A DNA stretch of 32,304 nucleotides from Planctomycetota bacterium (GCA_030635145.1 DAOVZK010000001.1:87381-119684), one strand, 5' to 3'. Counted from the first letter of the stretch, positions 1 through 7,673 are shown. Numbers and translations are program-made. Notes: generated from the letters alone by a model not told the origin.

Positions 1-401
1 TCTTTATTCTCTGCAGGCGGCACGAAAAACAGAATGCTACGATCATACCAGACCGGCAGTAACACCTTATGCAGGTGCTCGCGAAGGGTGATAATCTCGT
101 CTTCATCGTCAAGATCAAATATGTCTTCGAGCATTTTTTCGCCGATGGCTTCGCGCGTGGCGTCAAGGAATTCGCGGACAGCTTCGTCGTTGTAGAGTTT
201 ACCGGTGCTGGATGCGTCGAGGGCAGCTTTAACCTTGGTATGCCCGCGCCGCTCGACAATGACATATGCACTATCGGGCACCAGCGAGGTCAAACCCGAT
301 TCGACTTTTTCCCCAGCCCTAACAGCAGTCAGCCCCAACGCTCCGACGACAACCAAACATACCACACCCGCTAAAATTTTGCTTTGCTTGATACCAAACA
401 T
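1..401 (-). CDS. Secreted or membrane-anchored protein of unknown function, 5' part only
   Basis: The reading frame is open from an ATG at 401-399 to the window edge (133 codons), so the C-terminus lies outside. A GGGAG ribosome binding site sits about 8 bases before the ATG. Residues 8-28 form a hydrophobic stretch after a basic start (KQSK), like a signal peptide or N-terminal anchor. The mature part starts with LVPDSAYVIVE, the kind of opening seen in planctomycete exported proteins related to DUF3352; that likeness is from memory and uncertain. The following region (about residues 75-110) is acidic and predicted helical. I do not recognise a function. Confidence 0.75.
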   Translation of the reverse strand, partial: MFGIKQSKILAGVVCLVVVGALGLTAVRAGEKVESGLTSLVPDSAYVIVERRGHTKVKAALDASSTGKLYNDEAVREFLDATREAIGEKMLEDIFDLDDEDEIITLREHLHKVLLPVWYDRSILFFVPPAENK

Positions 402-500
402 ACGACAGCTCCCTTCTATGATTCACAAATGTGCAATAAACCCACTTCAAAATGCGTCCTGAGAGCGTACTGGCAATGGATTTGTGATGCAATTGAAATC

Positions 501-759
501 GTAACCGTACACGGAATTTTGAGACAGGATAACAAGATCATTTTTTATTTCGGAATTCGGATTTAAGAAAGAATTTTTACCGCAAAGGATCGCACAAACC
601 GCAAAAGAGAAGATGCATGAGATATAAAAACAAAAACTTAATCTTTGCGTTCTATGTGTTCTTTCGCGGTGAAATCCTTTTTTATCTTACTGAAAACTGA
701 CAACTGATAGCTGATAACTTGAGTAGATTGATTGACAGGAAAAAATGAGAAACGCTTGC
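501..759 (-). repeat. Intergenic palindromic element E0
   Basis: Degenerate member of the nine-copy family, in reverse orientation. The B end is GTAACCGTACAC at 501-512, followed by GACAGGATAACA. The A end lies at about 725-759 (ATTGACAGG ... GAGAAACGCTTGC). It shares its interior with E5: a microrepeat of ACTGAAAACTGA type and a second palindrome of CACCGCAAAG type. It fills nearly all of the 365-bp gap between the first gene and the CDP-alcohol phosphotransferase, whose stop codon is 7 bp from the A end. Confidence 0.75.
575..680. repeat. Nested palindromic repeat (CACCGCAAAG family), copy in E0
   Basis: Left arm TTACCGCAAAGGATCGCAC and right arm TCTATGTGTTCTTTCGCGG-TGAA face each other as imperfect inverted repeats around an A/T-rich centre. 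The same arrangement appears inside E5 (21748-21836). Similar 'ttcaccgcaaagaacgcaaag' sequences are, from memory, widespread intergenic repeats in environmental bacteria. Confidence 0.6.
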
Positions 760-766
760 TTGAATT

Positions 767-1537
767 TTAATTGCCTAACCACCAGCGGAGGACATCCCAA
801 TTTGCGGGGTTGATTCGCGCGAAGATTAAAAATGCGATGCATCCGAGGACGGCGGCATCGTACGGGAGAGACATGCGCGGGTACAACCAGGGTTGGATTT
901 TGTGGTACCATTTTCCGTTGACGACACCCGCCCCGCCGTTGATGGCAGCCTTGGCGTAGGTGAAGCGTCGCATCACGGTAAAGGCTGGGCCGATTCCGAG
1001 CATCACCGCCAACGCGCCCGGATTGCACGCAAATGCCGAGATGATAACGGCGGCGCATCGTTCGCCGCGCTGCCAAAATCCCACCGAGCAGTCGTCGATG
1101 AAGTCTTCGGCACGGGCTTTGATATAGGATATCATGATGGCCTCGAGAAAGCCCAACATGCACAGCGCCACGAACGTGATATTCGCCGGTTCGACCCAGA
1201 GGAAGCCGAAGGCGACCCCGGCGTAGAGTGCAAAGTCGCTGACGCGGTCGAGTGTGCTGTCGAGAAACGCGCCGAATGTGCTGGAGAGTTTTCCAATGCG
1301 GGCGACGGCTCCGTCGAGCATGTCGCAGGCGAAGCAGCAGTACAAAAGCGACCCGCTGACTACGAAGTATCCGTTGTTGCCCGTCTTGATTCCCAGCGCC
1401 ATGCACACGCCCGTGCCAATCGTCAGCAGCGTGCCGAAAACCGTAAGCATGTTTGGAGTGACCCCGAGCTTCACCAATCGCTGTGCGATGGCGTCGCGGG
1501 CATTGCTGAAAAACCAACTTACACTTTTGCCGATCAT
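767..1537 (-). CDS. CDP-alcohol phosphatidyltransferase, probable phosphatidylinositol-phosphate synthase
   Basis: This 256-residue multi-pass inner-membrane enzyme should transfer a phosphatidyl group from a CDP-activated lipid to an alcohol. The family signature D-x2-DG-x2-AR-x8-G-x3-D-x3-D is complete at about residues 72-97 (DMLDGAVAR ... GAFLDSTLD), giving the metal-binding aspartates. Several hydrophobic segments follow. The alcohol substrate cannot be read directly; the nearby inositol-3-phosphate synthase suggests inositol 1-phosphate, which would make phosphatidylinositol phosphate as in actinobacterial PgsA1. That is inference, and phosphatidylglycerophosphate synthase is the alternative. 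It starts 46 bp after the toxin-like gene on the same strand and may be co-transcribed with it. No strong ribosome binding site is visible. Confidence 0.85.
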   Translation of the reverse strand: MIGKSVSWFFSNARDAIAQRLVKLGVTPNMLTVFGTLLTIGTGVCMALGIKTGNNGYFVVSGSLLYCCFACDMLDGAVARIGKLSSTFGAFLDSTLDRVSDFALYAGVAFGFLWVEPANITFVALCMLGFLEAIMISYIKARAEDFIDDCSVGFWQRGERCAAVIISAFACNPGALAVMLGIGPAFTVMRRFTYAKAAINGGAGVVNGKWYHKIQPWLYPRMSLPYDAAVLGCIAFLIFARINPANWDVLRWWLGN

Positions 1538-1583
1538 AGGAAGAATAGCTTACACAATGATGGAAGAGATTTGTAATACAAAA

Positions 1584-1976
1584 TCAGTCTATCAATTCCT
1601 GCTCATCCAGAATCCTCAACTGGAGCTTGGTGAGAAACTCGGTGTCAGATGCACCTTCGAGAATTTTTTGCAAAATTTCAGGGCGAAGAGGCTTACGTCG
1701 CCTAAGCTTATCCTGAGACAAAAGCAGCTCGATTTTTGCGACAGAGGGTAATATCGTGCTGAAGCCATTATATTTCACACAGGTAAGATGTTTAACAAAA
1801 GGATGTCCGGGTTCCAGAATGCAGGAGTCATCTTTGTAGCCTTCCCATGTAGTCAGTGTAACAAGAACCAATTGATTTGGATTTTTACATGGGTCGGAAA
1901 TTACTATCAAAAGATGTTCATCAACCCCATCGCCAACATTGTTAGCCCAAAAGGTGTCCCCTTTTTGCACACTCAC
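1584..1976 (-). CDS. PemK/MazF-like toxin candidate
   Basis: A 130-residue soluble protein. Its N-terminal half has the PemK/MazF look: KGDTFWA at residues 5-11, a hydrophobic strand HLLIVISDP, then VLVTLTTW, a charged loop, and a CVKY segment. PemK/MazF toxins are small beta-barrel endoribonucleases that cut mRNA. The C-terminal third is helical and charged, longer than in minimal MazF. It begins with GTG, 6 bp after the stop of the Panacea gene; the ribosome binding site GGGGAG lies inside the end of that gene, so translation is probably coupled. The cassette is clearly more A+T-rich than the genes around it. Fold assignment is from sequence pattern only; catalytic residues cannot be confirmed by eye. 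Confidence 0.6.
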   Translation of the reverse strand: MSVQKGDTFWANNVGDGVDEHLLIVISDPCKNPNQLVLVTLTTWEGYKDDSCILEPGHPFVKHLTCVKYNGFSTILPSVAKIELLLSQDKLRRRKPLRPEILQKILEGASDTEFLTKLQLRILDEQELID

Positions 1977-1982
1977 GGATAT

Positions 1983-2540
1983 TCACTCCCCAAACAGAAT
2001 AGTAAGTTGATTTTCAAAATCGGCTTCTTTTGCTACCATTTCAGCATCGCCTAATCGTTCAATGGCTTCTAAAATATCCTCGTCGGGAATGGGGTTTGAG
2101 GATTCGCCAGGATCGTTCCTTTTCCATTCTAGAAATTCATGGGTTATCCTCACCATATCCCACTCATCACATAGACGATAGCGATCTGAAACCTCATTGA
2201 TTTTTTCGATTTCAAATTTAGTGAGCAATTCGATACCAGGATCCTTGGATTCCTTTAGAAATATATCGAACCGATCTTTTTCTATGTATTGGTTCCAAAC
2301 CTGATAGTTACAGTCCTCCCCTTTTATCAGATTGTAGATGTGACTTAAAACGGGGCCTCGCTTCATTGCCACGACCCGGTCTCCAGTTATCGGTTTCCCG
2401 ATTTCTTTCAGGCTTTCTTTATCACAAATATACAAGAGTTTTAACAATCGCATGAAATTCATACGACGCAAGGATTCTGCTCGCAACAGAACGGCAACAG
2501 CCTGCAGGGATTTTTCAAAATTAAAACGAAAATGTAACAT
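1983..2540 (-). CDS. Panacea-domain (SocA/DUF4065-like) antitoxin candidate
   Basis: A 185-residue protein. Residues 26-72 carry the Panacea/DUF4065 pattern: NFMRLLKLLYICDKESL, then GKPITGDRVVAMKRGPV and a following helix with Y (SHIYNLI). The family's hallmark is a KLLY helix followed by a xGPV turn. Panacea domains act as antitoxin modules paired with many unrelated toxins (PanAT systems), and SocA is a ClpXP-linked relative. The start chosen is ATG at 2540, with AGGTG six bases upstream; a GTG nine bases earlier would also be in frame. The antitoxin-first order with 6-bp spacing to a toxin-like gene fits a type II toxin-antitoxin operon. Low G+C compared with neighbours suggests acquisition. 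Confidence 0.75.
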   Translation of the reverse strand: MLHFRFNFEKSLQAVAVLLRAESLRRMNFMRLLKLLYICDKESLKEIGKPITGDRVVAMKRGPVLSHIYNLIKGEDCNYQVWNQYIEKDRFDIFLKESKDPGIELLTKFEIEKINEVSDRYRLCDEWDMVRITHEFLEWKRNDPGESSNPIPDEDILEAIERLGDAEMVAKEADFENQLTILFGE

Positions 2541-2627
2541 TCTCGACACCTTTCAAATGCAAAGCGAGTCCACCCGAGGCGAACACACCCTCTTCATCGG
2601 CTGAACCCCATTCCTCACTATTACATT

Positions 2628-2656
2628 ATTATACGCTTTTTAACAAAAAGATGTAA
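2628..2656 (-). promoter_or_regulatory. Sigma-70-type promoter of the Panacea/toxin operon
   Basis: Read on the minus strand: TTACAT, 17-base spacer, TATAAT, about 85 bases before the antitoxin start. The spacer contains an AACAAAA / TTTTTGTT inverted repeat, which could be an operator for autoregulation. Confidence 0.6.
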
Positions 2657-2668
2657 GGCTTTTGTTAA

Positions 2669-3820
2669 TTATTTAATCACGGCCTGTTTCGGAGAAGCCG
2701 GTGCGTATTCACCGGCCGCGGGTGATTCGGTGATAAACTTCTCAAGCATCTGGCGGGCACGGTCGTCGGTGAACTGATGCGGGGGGTGTTTCATGGTGTA
2801 GGCACTGATGCCAAGTTGAGGCCCGGCTAGCCCGCGATTACGGGCCAGCTTGCAAACACGAATCGCATCGATTGTTTCACCCGCCGAGTTTGGAGAATCT
2901 TCCACGCTCAGGCGTGCCTCGATATGCAGCGGGATACCACCAAACCCGCGTGCCTCGATTCGCAGGGCACAGACTTTGTTGTCCTTCTGCCACGGAACGA
3001 ACTCGGCTGGGCCGATATGAACGTCATCCGCGGGGAGCGGAACATCCAGCTGCGACTGTACCGCCTCGGTTTTGGAAATCTTTTTGCACTTAAGACGCGA
3101 CCGTTCGAGCATGTTCAGAAAATCGGTATTCCCCGCCCAGTTCAGCTGATATGTGTGGTCGATTTTGGCACCGCGGTCGTGCATCATTCGCGCCAAAACG
3201 CGATGCGTAATCGTCGCGCCGACCTGGGCCTTGATGTCGTCGCCGATGCAGGGAATTCCGGCGTCGGTAAAACGCTTGGCCCATGCGGGGTCGGAAACGA
3301 TAAACACGGGAATGCAGTTGATGAGACTCACGCCGGTATTGAGGCAGCACTCGGCGTAGAATTCGGTGGCCTTTTGGCTGCCGACGGGAAGATAGTTCAT
3401 TAGAATTTCGGCACCGCTGTCGCGCAAAAGTTTTTCGATGTCGACCTGCGTCGCGCTTGGTGCATCGGCAACGCGAAACGCCTGATGCTCCGGAAACTCG
3501 GCCATGTGCGGAGGCACGCCGTCAAGCGTATTGCCCATCGCCACGGTCACGTCGTCGTATTTGAATTTGTCGTAGAACACGGTTGTGTTATTCGGAGCCG
3601 CGAAGATCGCCTCGTGCAGCGGTTTGCCAACTTTGCGGACATCGACATCGATAGCTGCGACGATTTTGATGTCGCCCGGGGCATAACCCCCAACCGTCGA
3701 ATGTGCCAGCCCCACAACCTCGTCGCCGTTGCTGAAAACTTCGCGGTAGTAATGGATCCCCTGCACAAGTGAAGATGTGCAATTACCGACACCCGCGATT
3801 GCTATTTTAATTTCTTTCAT
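2669..3820 (-). CDS. ino1: Inositol-3-phosphate synthase (myo-inositol-1-phosphate synthase)
   Basis: Converts glucose 6-phosphate to myo-inositol 3-phosphate using enzyme-bound NAD+. The 383-residue length and motifs fit the short prokaryotic form (archaeal/actinobacterial type). Residues about 9-15 are the NAD-binding GVGNCTS; later motifs include NYLPVGS, NCIPVFI and GDDIKAQVGAT-THR, the catalytic-domain hallmarks. The start was placed at ATG 3820, with GAGGTG about 7 bases upstream, rather than at the first in-frame ATG 45 bases earlier. With the CDP-alcohol transferase at 767-1537 it suggests inositol phospholipid synthesis, although the toxin-antitoxin cassette lies between them. A good promoter lies at 3895-3923. 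Confidence 0.93.
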   Translation of the reverse strand: MKEIKIAIAGVGNCTSSLVQGIHYYREVFSNGDEVVGLAHSTVGGYAPGDIKIVAAIDVDVRKVGKPLHEAIFAAPNNTTVFYDKFKYDDVTVAMGNTLDGVPPHMAEFPEHQAFRVADAPSATQVDIEKLLRDSGAEILMNYLPVGSQKATEFYAECCLNTGVSLINCIPVFIVSDPAWAKRFTDAGIPCIGDDIKAQVGATITHRVLARMMHDRGAKIDHTYQLNWAGNTDFLNMLERSRLKCKKISKTEAVQSQLDVPLPADDVHIGPAEFVPWQKDNKVCALRIEARGFGGIPLHIEARLSVEDSPNSAGETIDAIRVCKLARNRGLAGPQLGISAYTMKHPPHQFTDDRARQMLEKFITESPAAGEYAPASPKQAVIK

Positions 3821-3894
3821 GAGAGACACCTCAAATTTTATCGCTACTCCATAGGGCAAAATCAATAAAGGAACCCTTGAGACTCCAAGTCACG

Positions 3895-3923
3895 ATTCTA
3901 GCGGGCTGCCCGGGGAACGTCAA
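3895..3923 (-). promoter_or_regulatory. Sigma-70-type promoter of ino1
   Basis: Minus strand TTGACG, 17-base spacer, TAGAAT, giving a leader of about 68 bases before the ino1 ATG. It sits between the stop of the upstream methyltransferase gene and ino1, so ino1 can be transcribed on its own. Confidence 0.65.
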
Positions 3924-3957
3924 CAACGAATAAACGGCCGAAATTTAACGATTTTTC

Positions 3958-4572
3958 TTACTGCTCCGCGGCCGGTTCGATCAGAAGCAGAAACTCGCAA
4001 TTTCCGCCCTTACCCCGCAGCGGTGAGACAATGGCAGCCAGTGTTTGGGCACCATTTTCGGCAAGTTGCTGCTGCACGGTAAGCGCGACGGATTGGCTTT
4101 TTTCATCGGCGAGGGCAGCGTGCGGTTTTTTTCCGTCGATCTTTGCCAGTTCAAAATGCGGTTTGAGCAGCGCGATGATTTTGCCCCCGGGTTTCAGCCA
4201 TTTGGCGGCGGCGGGTACTATGAGCTTCAGCGGGGTCCAGGCAACGTCGATCGTGACGAAATCCACCAGCTGCGGGGCGTCGGTATACAGGGCGTTGGTG
4301 CGTTCCATAACCACAACGCGCGGATCCTTGCGCAACGTCCACGCCAGCTCGCCGTAGCCCGTATCGACCGCGAAAACCTTCTCCGCGCCGCGCCGCAACA
4401 TGCAATCCGTGAACCCACCAACGTTACACCCGAAATCCGCACAAATAGCAGGGGTGGGATTCTCGGTGCCCCCCGCTTCTGCTACGCCGGTCATATCCAG
4501 GCCGAACGCTTCGATAGCGGCATCGAGCTTTTCGCCGGCCCGGGAGACGAATTTTCGTTTTTCGTGCGGCAT
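3958..4572 (-). CDS. TlyA-like FtsJ-family RNA methyltransferase without S4 domain
   Basis: A 204-residue protein with the FtsJ/RrmJ fold. SAM-binding motif I is GCNVGGFTDCML at about residues 48-59, followed by KVFAVDTGYGEL; VDFVTIDV and LLKPHFE correspond to later TlyA motifs. TlyA enzymes 2'-O-methylate cytidines in rRNA and normally carry an N-terminal S4 RNA-binding domain of about 60 residues. Here the protein begins at the SRAGEKL motif that usually follows S4, so that domain is absent. The frame stays open only a few codons upstream of the ATG before a stop inside the terminal repeat of element E1, whose end is 10 bp from the start codon. No clear ribosome binding site is seen. Confidence 0.8.
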   Translation of the reverse strand: MPHEKRKFVSRAGEKLDAAIEAFGLDMTGVAEAGGTENPTPAICADFGCNVGGFTDCMLRRGAEKVFAVDTGYGELAWTLRKDPRVVVMERTNALYTDAPQLVDFVTIDVAWTPLKLIVPAAAKWLKPGGKIIALLKPHFELAKIDGKKPHAALADEKSQSVALTVQQQLAENGAQTLAAIVSPLRGKGGNCEFLLLIEPAAEQ

Positions 4573-4582
4573 GGTGATAATT

Positions 4583-4811
4583 GTAAGCGTTTACACTCTC
4601 ATGATCCTGTTAATCAAATTTTTTATAAAGCTGTTTTGACAGGATTACGGGGTTGACTATGAATTATTAAAAAGAAAACAAGCTATTGGATACTAACTGA
4701 AAACGCCATTGCTACGAATACAACTTCCTATGTAAATTAATCCTGATTAACAGGATTTTGTAGCCCTATCTCTTATCCTGTGATCCTGTCAAAAATTCCA
4801 TGAATGATTAC
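4583..4811 (+). repeat. Intergenic palindromic element E1
   Basis: Forward copy: A end GTAAGCGTTTAC at 4583-4594, then CCTGTTAATCA, the GACAGGATTACGGGG arm, a GAATTATTAAAAAGAAAAC segment, a core, GATTAACAGGA, and the TCCTGTGATCCTGTC arm. It ends near CATGAATGATTAC at 4799-4811. The core is almost the same as that of E4. The A end is 10 bp from the start codon of the TlyA-like gene. Confidence 0.88.
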
Positions 4812-4848
4812 GAGGAGTTGCGTTCCAAACTCAGAAAATATGCGCAGG

Positions 4849-4877
4849 AAAAAGCCCGCCACAAACGCGACGGGCCT
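4849..4877 (-). terminator. Rho-independent terminator of rpsT
   Basis: On the minus strand GCCCGTC pairs with GGCGGGC across a short loop, followed by a T-run. It lies about 45 bases after the rpsT stop codon. Confidence 0.75.
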
Positions 4878-4920
4878 TACGTGCTAACAGCACTTTATAT
4901 CGTGCAGAATCGAACTGCGT

Positions 4921-5187
4921 TTATGCCAACGCCTTGTTCATGGCCTTGGTCAAACGGGCTTTGCTTCGCGAGGCAGCGTTCTTGTGGATCGTGCCCTTAG
5001 CTGCGACTTTGTCGAGCTTCTTGAAACAAAGACTCAGAGCTTCGGTCATCTTGCCCTTATCACCAGACTTCAGAGAATCACGAAAAGCTGTCACCGCCTG
5101 CTTAATCTGATCCTTGCGCCAGCGATTTCTCGCGCGGTGCGTCTCGTTCTGTCTAATTCTTTTTTTAGCAGACAGTGAATGTGCCAC
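4921..5187 (-). CDS. rpsT: 30S ribosomal protein S20
   Basis: An 88-residue, highly basic, all-helical protein that binds 16S rRNA in the small subunit. The N-terminal SAKKRIRQNETHRARNR pattern and the C-terminal KNAASRSKARLTKAMNKAL are typical of bS20, as is the length. It starts with GTG at 5187, with AGGAG about 8 bases upstream. It has its own promoter (5271-5298) and terminator (4849-4877), so it is a single-gene unit. Confidence 0.96.
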   Translation of the reverse strand: MAHSLSAKKRIRQNETHRARNRWRKDQIKQAVTAFRDSLKSGDKGKMTEALSLCFKKLDKVAAKGTIHKNAASRSKARLTKAMNKALA

Positions 5188-5270
5188 TATCGTTTCTCCT
5201 GTATTTACAAATCTTTACGTCGCCCGGATTCTCTGCTACCCATTGGGGCGCAGCAACAGACGAGCGGAGG

Positions 5271-5298
5271 ATTATACACTTTGAGAGGGAAGTATCAA
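5271..5298 (-). promoter_or_regulatory. Sigma-70-type promoter of rpsT
   Basis: Minus strand TTGATA, 16-base spacer, perfect TATAAT. The expected leader is about 75 bases. Confidence 0.75.
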
Positions 5299-5368
5299 GC
5301 GAATTTTCGCTATTCTCTACAAAATCTGCCTTTTTACCGACCAGCCATAAATCGCTGTAAATCGGGGC

Positions 5369-6745
5369 CTAGCCCTGCGATTCTGCGATTTTTTTGCGGA
5401 CGGCCTCTAAGCGGGCGCGGGCGTCTTTGTAGTTAAAGTCCACCTGCGCGACATGCGACAGCTGTTCCTGGGCCTTGTCCAGATGATCCATTTTTTCGTA
5501 GCAGGTCGCCAGATTGTATCGCATGTCCTTGGTTTTTTCCTCGGTTAAGTCGCCGCTGAGAACTTTCTCAAACGTATCAACCGCCTCCTGCCACCAGTCC
5601 TTCTTCATAAACGCCTGCCCGAGATAATTCATCGCCTTCAGCCGGTTACGAGGATCTCGCTGTGCCTGCTGCAACGCACCAATGGCGTCGTCAAACCTAC
5701 CCGCGATAAACAACCGCCGCCCCAGCTCAAACTTTAATCCCAGATCCGTCGGATAATTGGCAACCCGATCGGTATATTCTGCGATTTCCATCTTGAGCAA
5801 TTCCTTGGCCGCTTTGATTGCGCCTTCTTTATCCCCAGCTGTTCGCAAATGCAGAACACGGCGCACGAACTGGCGGATATGAATCTCGCCGATTCGCATC
5901 TTAAACTGATAGGCACGGGTGTCTGTGTGGGCTTTTTTGAGAATGTCGATAGCTTCATTTTCATAGGCCTCATCTTCAAATTTCAGCAGCGCATCGACGA
6001 GACCGTTGATTTTTCCGGGCACGGTGGTGTCTTGGAGATACCCTTCGCGGGCCGTGGCGATTTGCTTTTCGAGGTAGCTTTCGTTTTGGACCAGCGAATC
6101 TCTTTGCAGCATATCCTTCTGGGCTTCCATGTCCTTGACGCCCTTGGTGAAGTCGCCCTCCTGCCCATACCTGCCCTTCTGAATTGTGTAACGCGTACTG
6201 AGCGAAGATTCTCGATCGGCAAGTTCCTGATCGTCCTTGGAATTCTGCAGCGCCAGGCGGCAGGTCAGCAGGGCTTTTTCCAGGTAGTCGATTTTCTCGA
6301 ACGCATCGGTCAAAGTCAGATAGATTTGCTTGCTGGGCTTGGCGGCCTGGGTTTGCGAGTCGATCAGGATCTGCCCGATCCATTTTGTCAGCTCGGGAAA
6401 TTCCATCTCGAGCGAAATCGCCAGAATCAGCGCCATGTACTTTGTGGCCCCCGGGTCTTTCGCCAACAAATAGCTCGTGTTGGCAAGCTTTATAGCTACG
6501 TCCTTACCTCCCCCGCGCTTGATGGCCTCCATCATGCCTGGGCCCTTTCCGCCTGTCATCTTTCGCTTCAACGAAACGTCACGAAGTTTGAGGTGCCCCC
6601 GATCCATGTTGTACGGGTCGCGTTGCAAACCCTCGACGTACATTTCGATGGCGTAGTCCCAATTGCCGGTCTCGGCTACTTGGTCGCCCTGATCGAAAAA
6701 GGCTTTACCCTTACCGGTGATTTTGGATTCTTCTTCACTCATCAT
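5369..6745 (-). CDS. TPR-repeat protein of planctomycete type
   Basis: A 458-residue soluble protein with tetratricopeptide-like helical pairs. Clear repeats are near the N-terminus (GKAFFDQGDQVAETGNWDYAIEMY, about residues 13-36) and the C-terminus (from LGRRLFIAGRFDDAIGAL to YEKMDHLDKAQEQL). The middle is charged helix. No signal peptide or membrane segment is present, so it is probably a cytoplasmic scaffold. From memory, proteins with this N-terminal motif are conserved single-copy genes in planctomycetes, with no established function. The start chosen is the first of two adjacent ATGs (6745), with AAGG about 7 bases upstream. The 5' region has a TTGACT at 6842-6847 but no convincing -10 box. 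Confidence 0.85.
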   Translation of the reverse strand: MMSEEESKITGKGKAFFDQGDQVAETGNWDYAIEMYVEGLQRDPYNMDRGHLKLRDVSLKRKMTGGKGPGMMEAIKRGGGKDVAIKLANTSYLLAKDPGATKYMALILAISLEMEFPELTKWIGQILIDSQTQAAKPSKQIYLTLTDAFEKIDYLEKALLTCRLALQNSKDDQELADRESSLSTRYTIQKGRYGQEGDFTKGVKDMEAQKDMLQRDSLVQNESYLEKQIATAREGYLQDTTVPGKINGLVDALLKFEDEAYENEAIDILKKAHTDTRAYQFKMRIGEIHIRQFVRRVLHLRTAGDKEGAIKAAKELLKMEIAEYTDRVANYPTDLGLKFELGRRLFIAGRFDDAIGALQQAQRDPRNRLKAMNYLGQAFMKKDWWQEAVDTFEKVLSGDLTEEKTKDMRYNLATCYEKMDHLDKAQEQLSHVAQVDFNYKDARARLEAVRKKIAESQG

Positions 6746-6925
6746 ATCGTACCTTGTAAAAGTTCGTTTTTGCTGCGGGCGGGGCGACACTGCACACCTC
6801 ACCGATCCGAAAGAATTTACCCCATAAACACCCGATCCGCAAGTCAATTGCTGAACCTGCTCAGGGGCTATTTCAAAATCTCATTTCTGTTGCGGCCGGT
6901 TCTTTTTGCTCCTGACTTCGTCATC

Positions 6926-6960
6926 AAAAAGGCTGAATATCATTAATATGCGGCCTTTTT
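6926..6960. terminator. Possible bidirectional terminator
   Basis: AAAAAGGC and GCCTTTTT face each other around an A/T-rich loop that itself contains ATAT pairs. No gene on the plus strand runs into it; on the minus strand it would back up the stronger terminator at 7060-7098. Confidence 0.4.
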
Positions 6961-7059
6961 GTTTCCTTGTCAGGCTCAAAAACTTCGCGGCCTCACGACG
7001 AAAGCAGGTTTTGAAACAGCCCCTACTCTTATGTGCCACACGCACGCCGCTGCCAAAAA

Positions 7060-7098
7060 CAAAAACCCCGAACCGGGCGCACCGAATCGGGGCTTTTT
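7060..7098. terminator. Bidirectional rho-independent terminator
   Basis: CCCCGA-x-TCGG pairs with CCGG-x-TCGGGG (11 positions, one mismatch, one wobble), with A-runs on the left and T-runs on the right. It therefore reads as a terminator on both strands. On the minus strand it would stop transcripts from the ferredoxin gene after element E2. Confidence 0.75.
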
Positions 7099-7105
7099 AC
7101 AACCG

Positions 7106-7332
7106 GTAGCCATTAACGCAAAAATTTAGACAGGATCACAGGATAGAATATAGGCCTAAAAAATCCTGTTAATCAGGATTGATTTGCATAACAACCTGTA
7201 TTCGCTTCGCGGTGATGGTGTTTGTAGTTAATGGCTTTTGTTTTCTTTTTAACAATTCGTAGTTAATCCTGTAATCCTGTCAAAAAAGAGGATTTTAATT
7301 GGATTTACGAGATAAAAAGTGTGAACGGTTAC
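7106..7332 (-). repeat. Intergenic palindromic element E2
   Basis: Reverse copy: B end near GTAGCCATTAACGC at 7106-7119, GACAGGATCACAGGAT arm, core, ATCCTGTAATCCTGTC arm, and A end GTGAACGGTTAC at 7321-7332. The core has its own variant, related to E1/E4 but diverged. Unlike most copies, the A end faces a stop codon (ferredoxin, 88 bp away). Confidence 0.85.
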
Positions 7333-7420
7333 CGCTACCACCAATCCCGCAAAATTCCAGCACATCGGGAAATATCTCGATTGCGCCAGCTGCGATGGTG
7401 GAAATTTTGTTGTGCGTGGA

Positions 7421-7591
7421 CTATTCCGCCGCGATTGCCTCAACCGGGCATTCGCCGACGCATGCACCGCAATCGACACAAGCGTCTGCATCGATGACAT
7501 ATTTCGGGTCGCCTTCGGCGATAGCTTCGACGGGGCAGGAATCCACACAAGACCCGCACATGGTGCAGGCGTCAGAAATAACGTAAGCCAT
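7421..7591 (-). CDS. 2[4Fe-4S] bacterial-type ferredoxin
   Basis: A 56-residue electron carrier with two complete cluster motifs, CTMCGSCVDSCP (residues 10-21) and CVDCGACVGECP (residues 38-49), in the pseudo-twofold arrangement of clostridial-type ferredoxins. It probably serves low-potential redox enzymes, suggesting at least some anaerobic metabolism. The start was set at ATG 7591, with AAGGA about 8 bases before it; an ATG five codons upstream is less likely. A promoter lies at 7683-7709, so the gene can be expressed alone. Confidence 0.95.
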   Translation of the reverse strand: MAYVISDACTMCGSCVDSCPVEAIAEGDPKYVIDADACVDCGACVGECPVEAIAAE

Positions 7592-7653
7592 TTTAAAATC
7601 CTTCATAATATCTGCGGCCGACGGGCGGCCTTACCAACAATTCGTTTTCCACA

Positions 7654-7673
7654 GCCTATCATATCCGATAGGC
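7654..7673 (-). promoter_or_regulatory. Leader hairpin upstream of the ferredoxin gene
   Basis: Perfect 7-bp stem GCCTATC / GATAGGC with a 6-base loop, between the predicted promoter and the ferredoxin start. No T-run follows, so it is not a simple terminator. Its role is unknown: mRNA stability or a protein-binding site are possible. Confidence 0.45.

Noticed and set aside
893-1576. Plus-strand frame of 227 codons
   Set aside because: It is antisense to the CDP-alcohol phosphotransferase, whose full signature is on the other strand.
4800-5000. Plus-strand 66-codon frame starting with MNDYEELRSKLRKYAQEK
   Set aside because: It begins in the end of element E1, runs through the rpsT terminator and into antisense rpsT; its protein-like start is probably chance, though a vestigial gene cannot be excluded.
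5849-6946. Long plus-strand open frame (365 codons)
   Set aside because: It is antisense to the TPR gene, has no ribosome binding site, shows no recognisable motif, and the minus-strand frame has clear TPR repeats.
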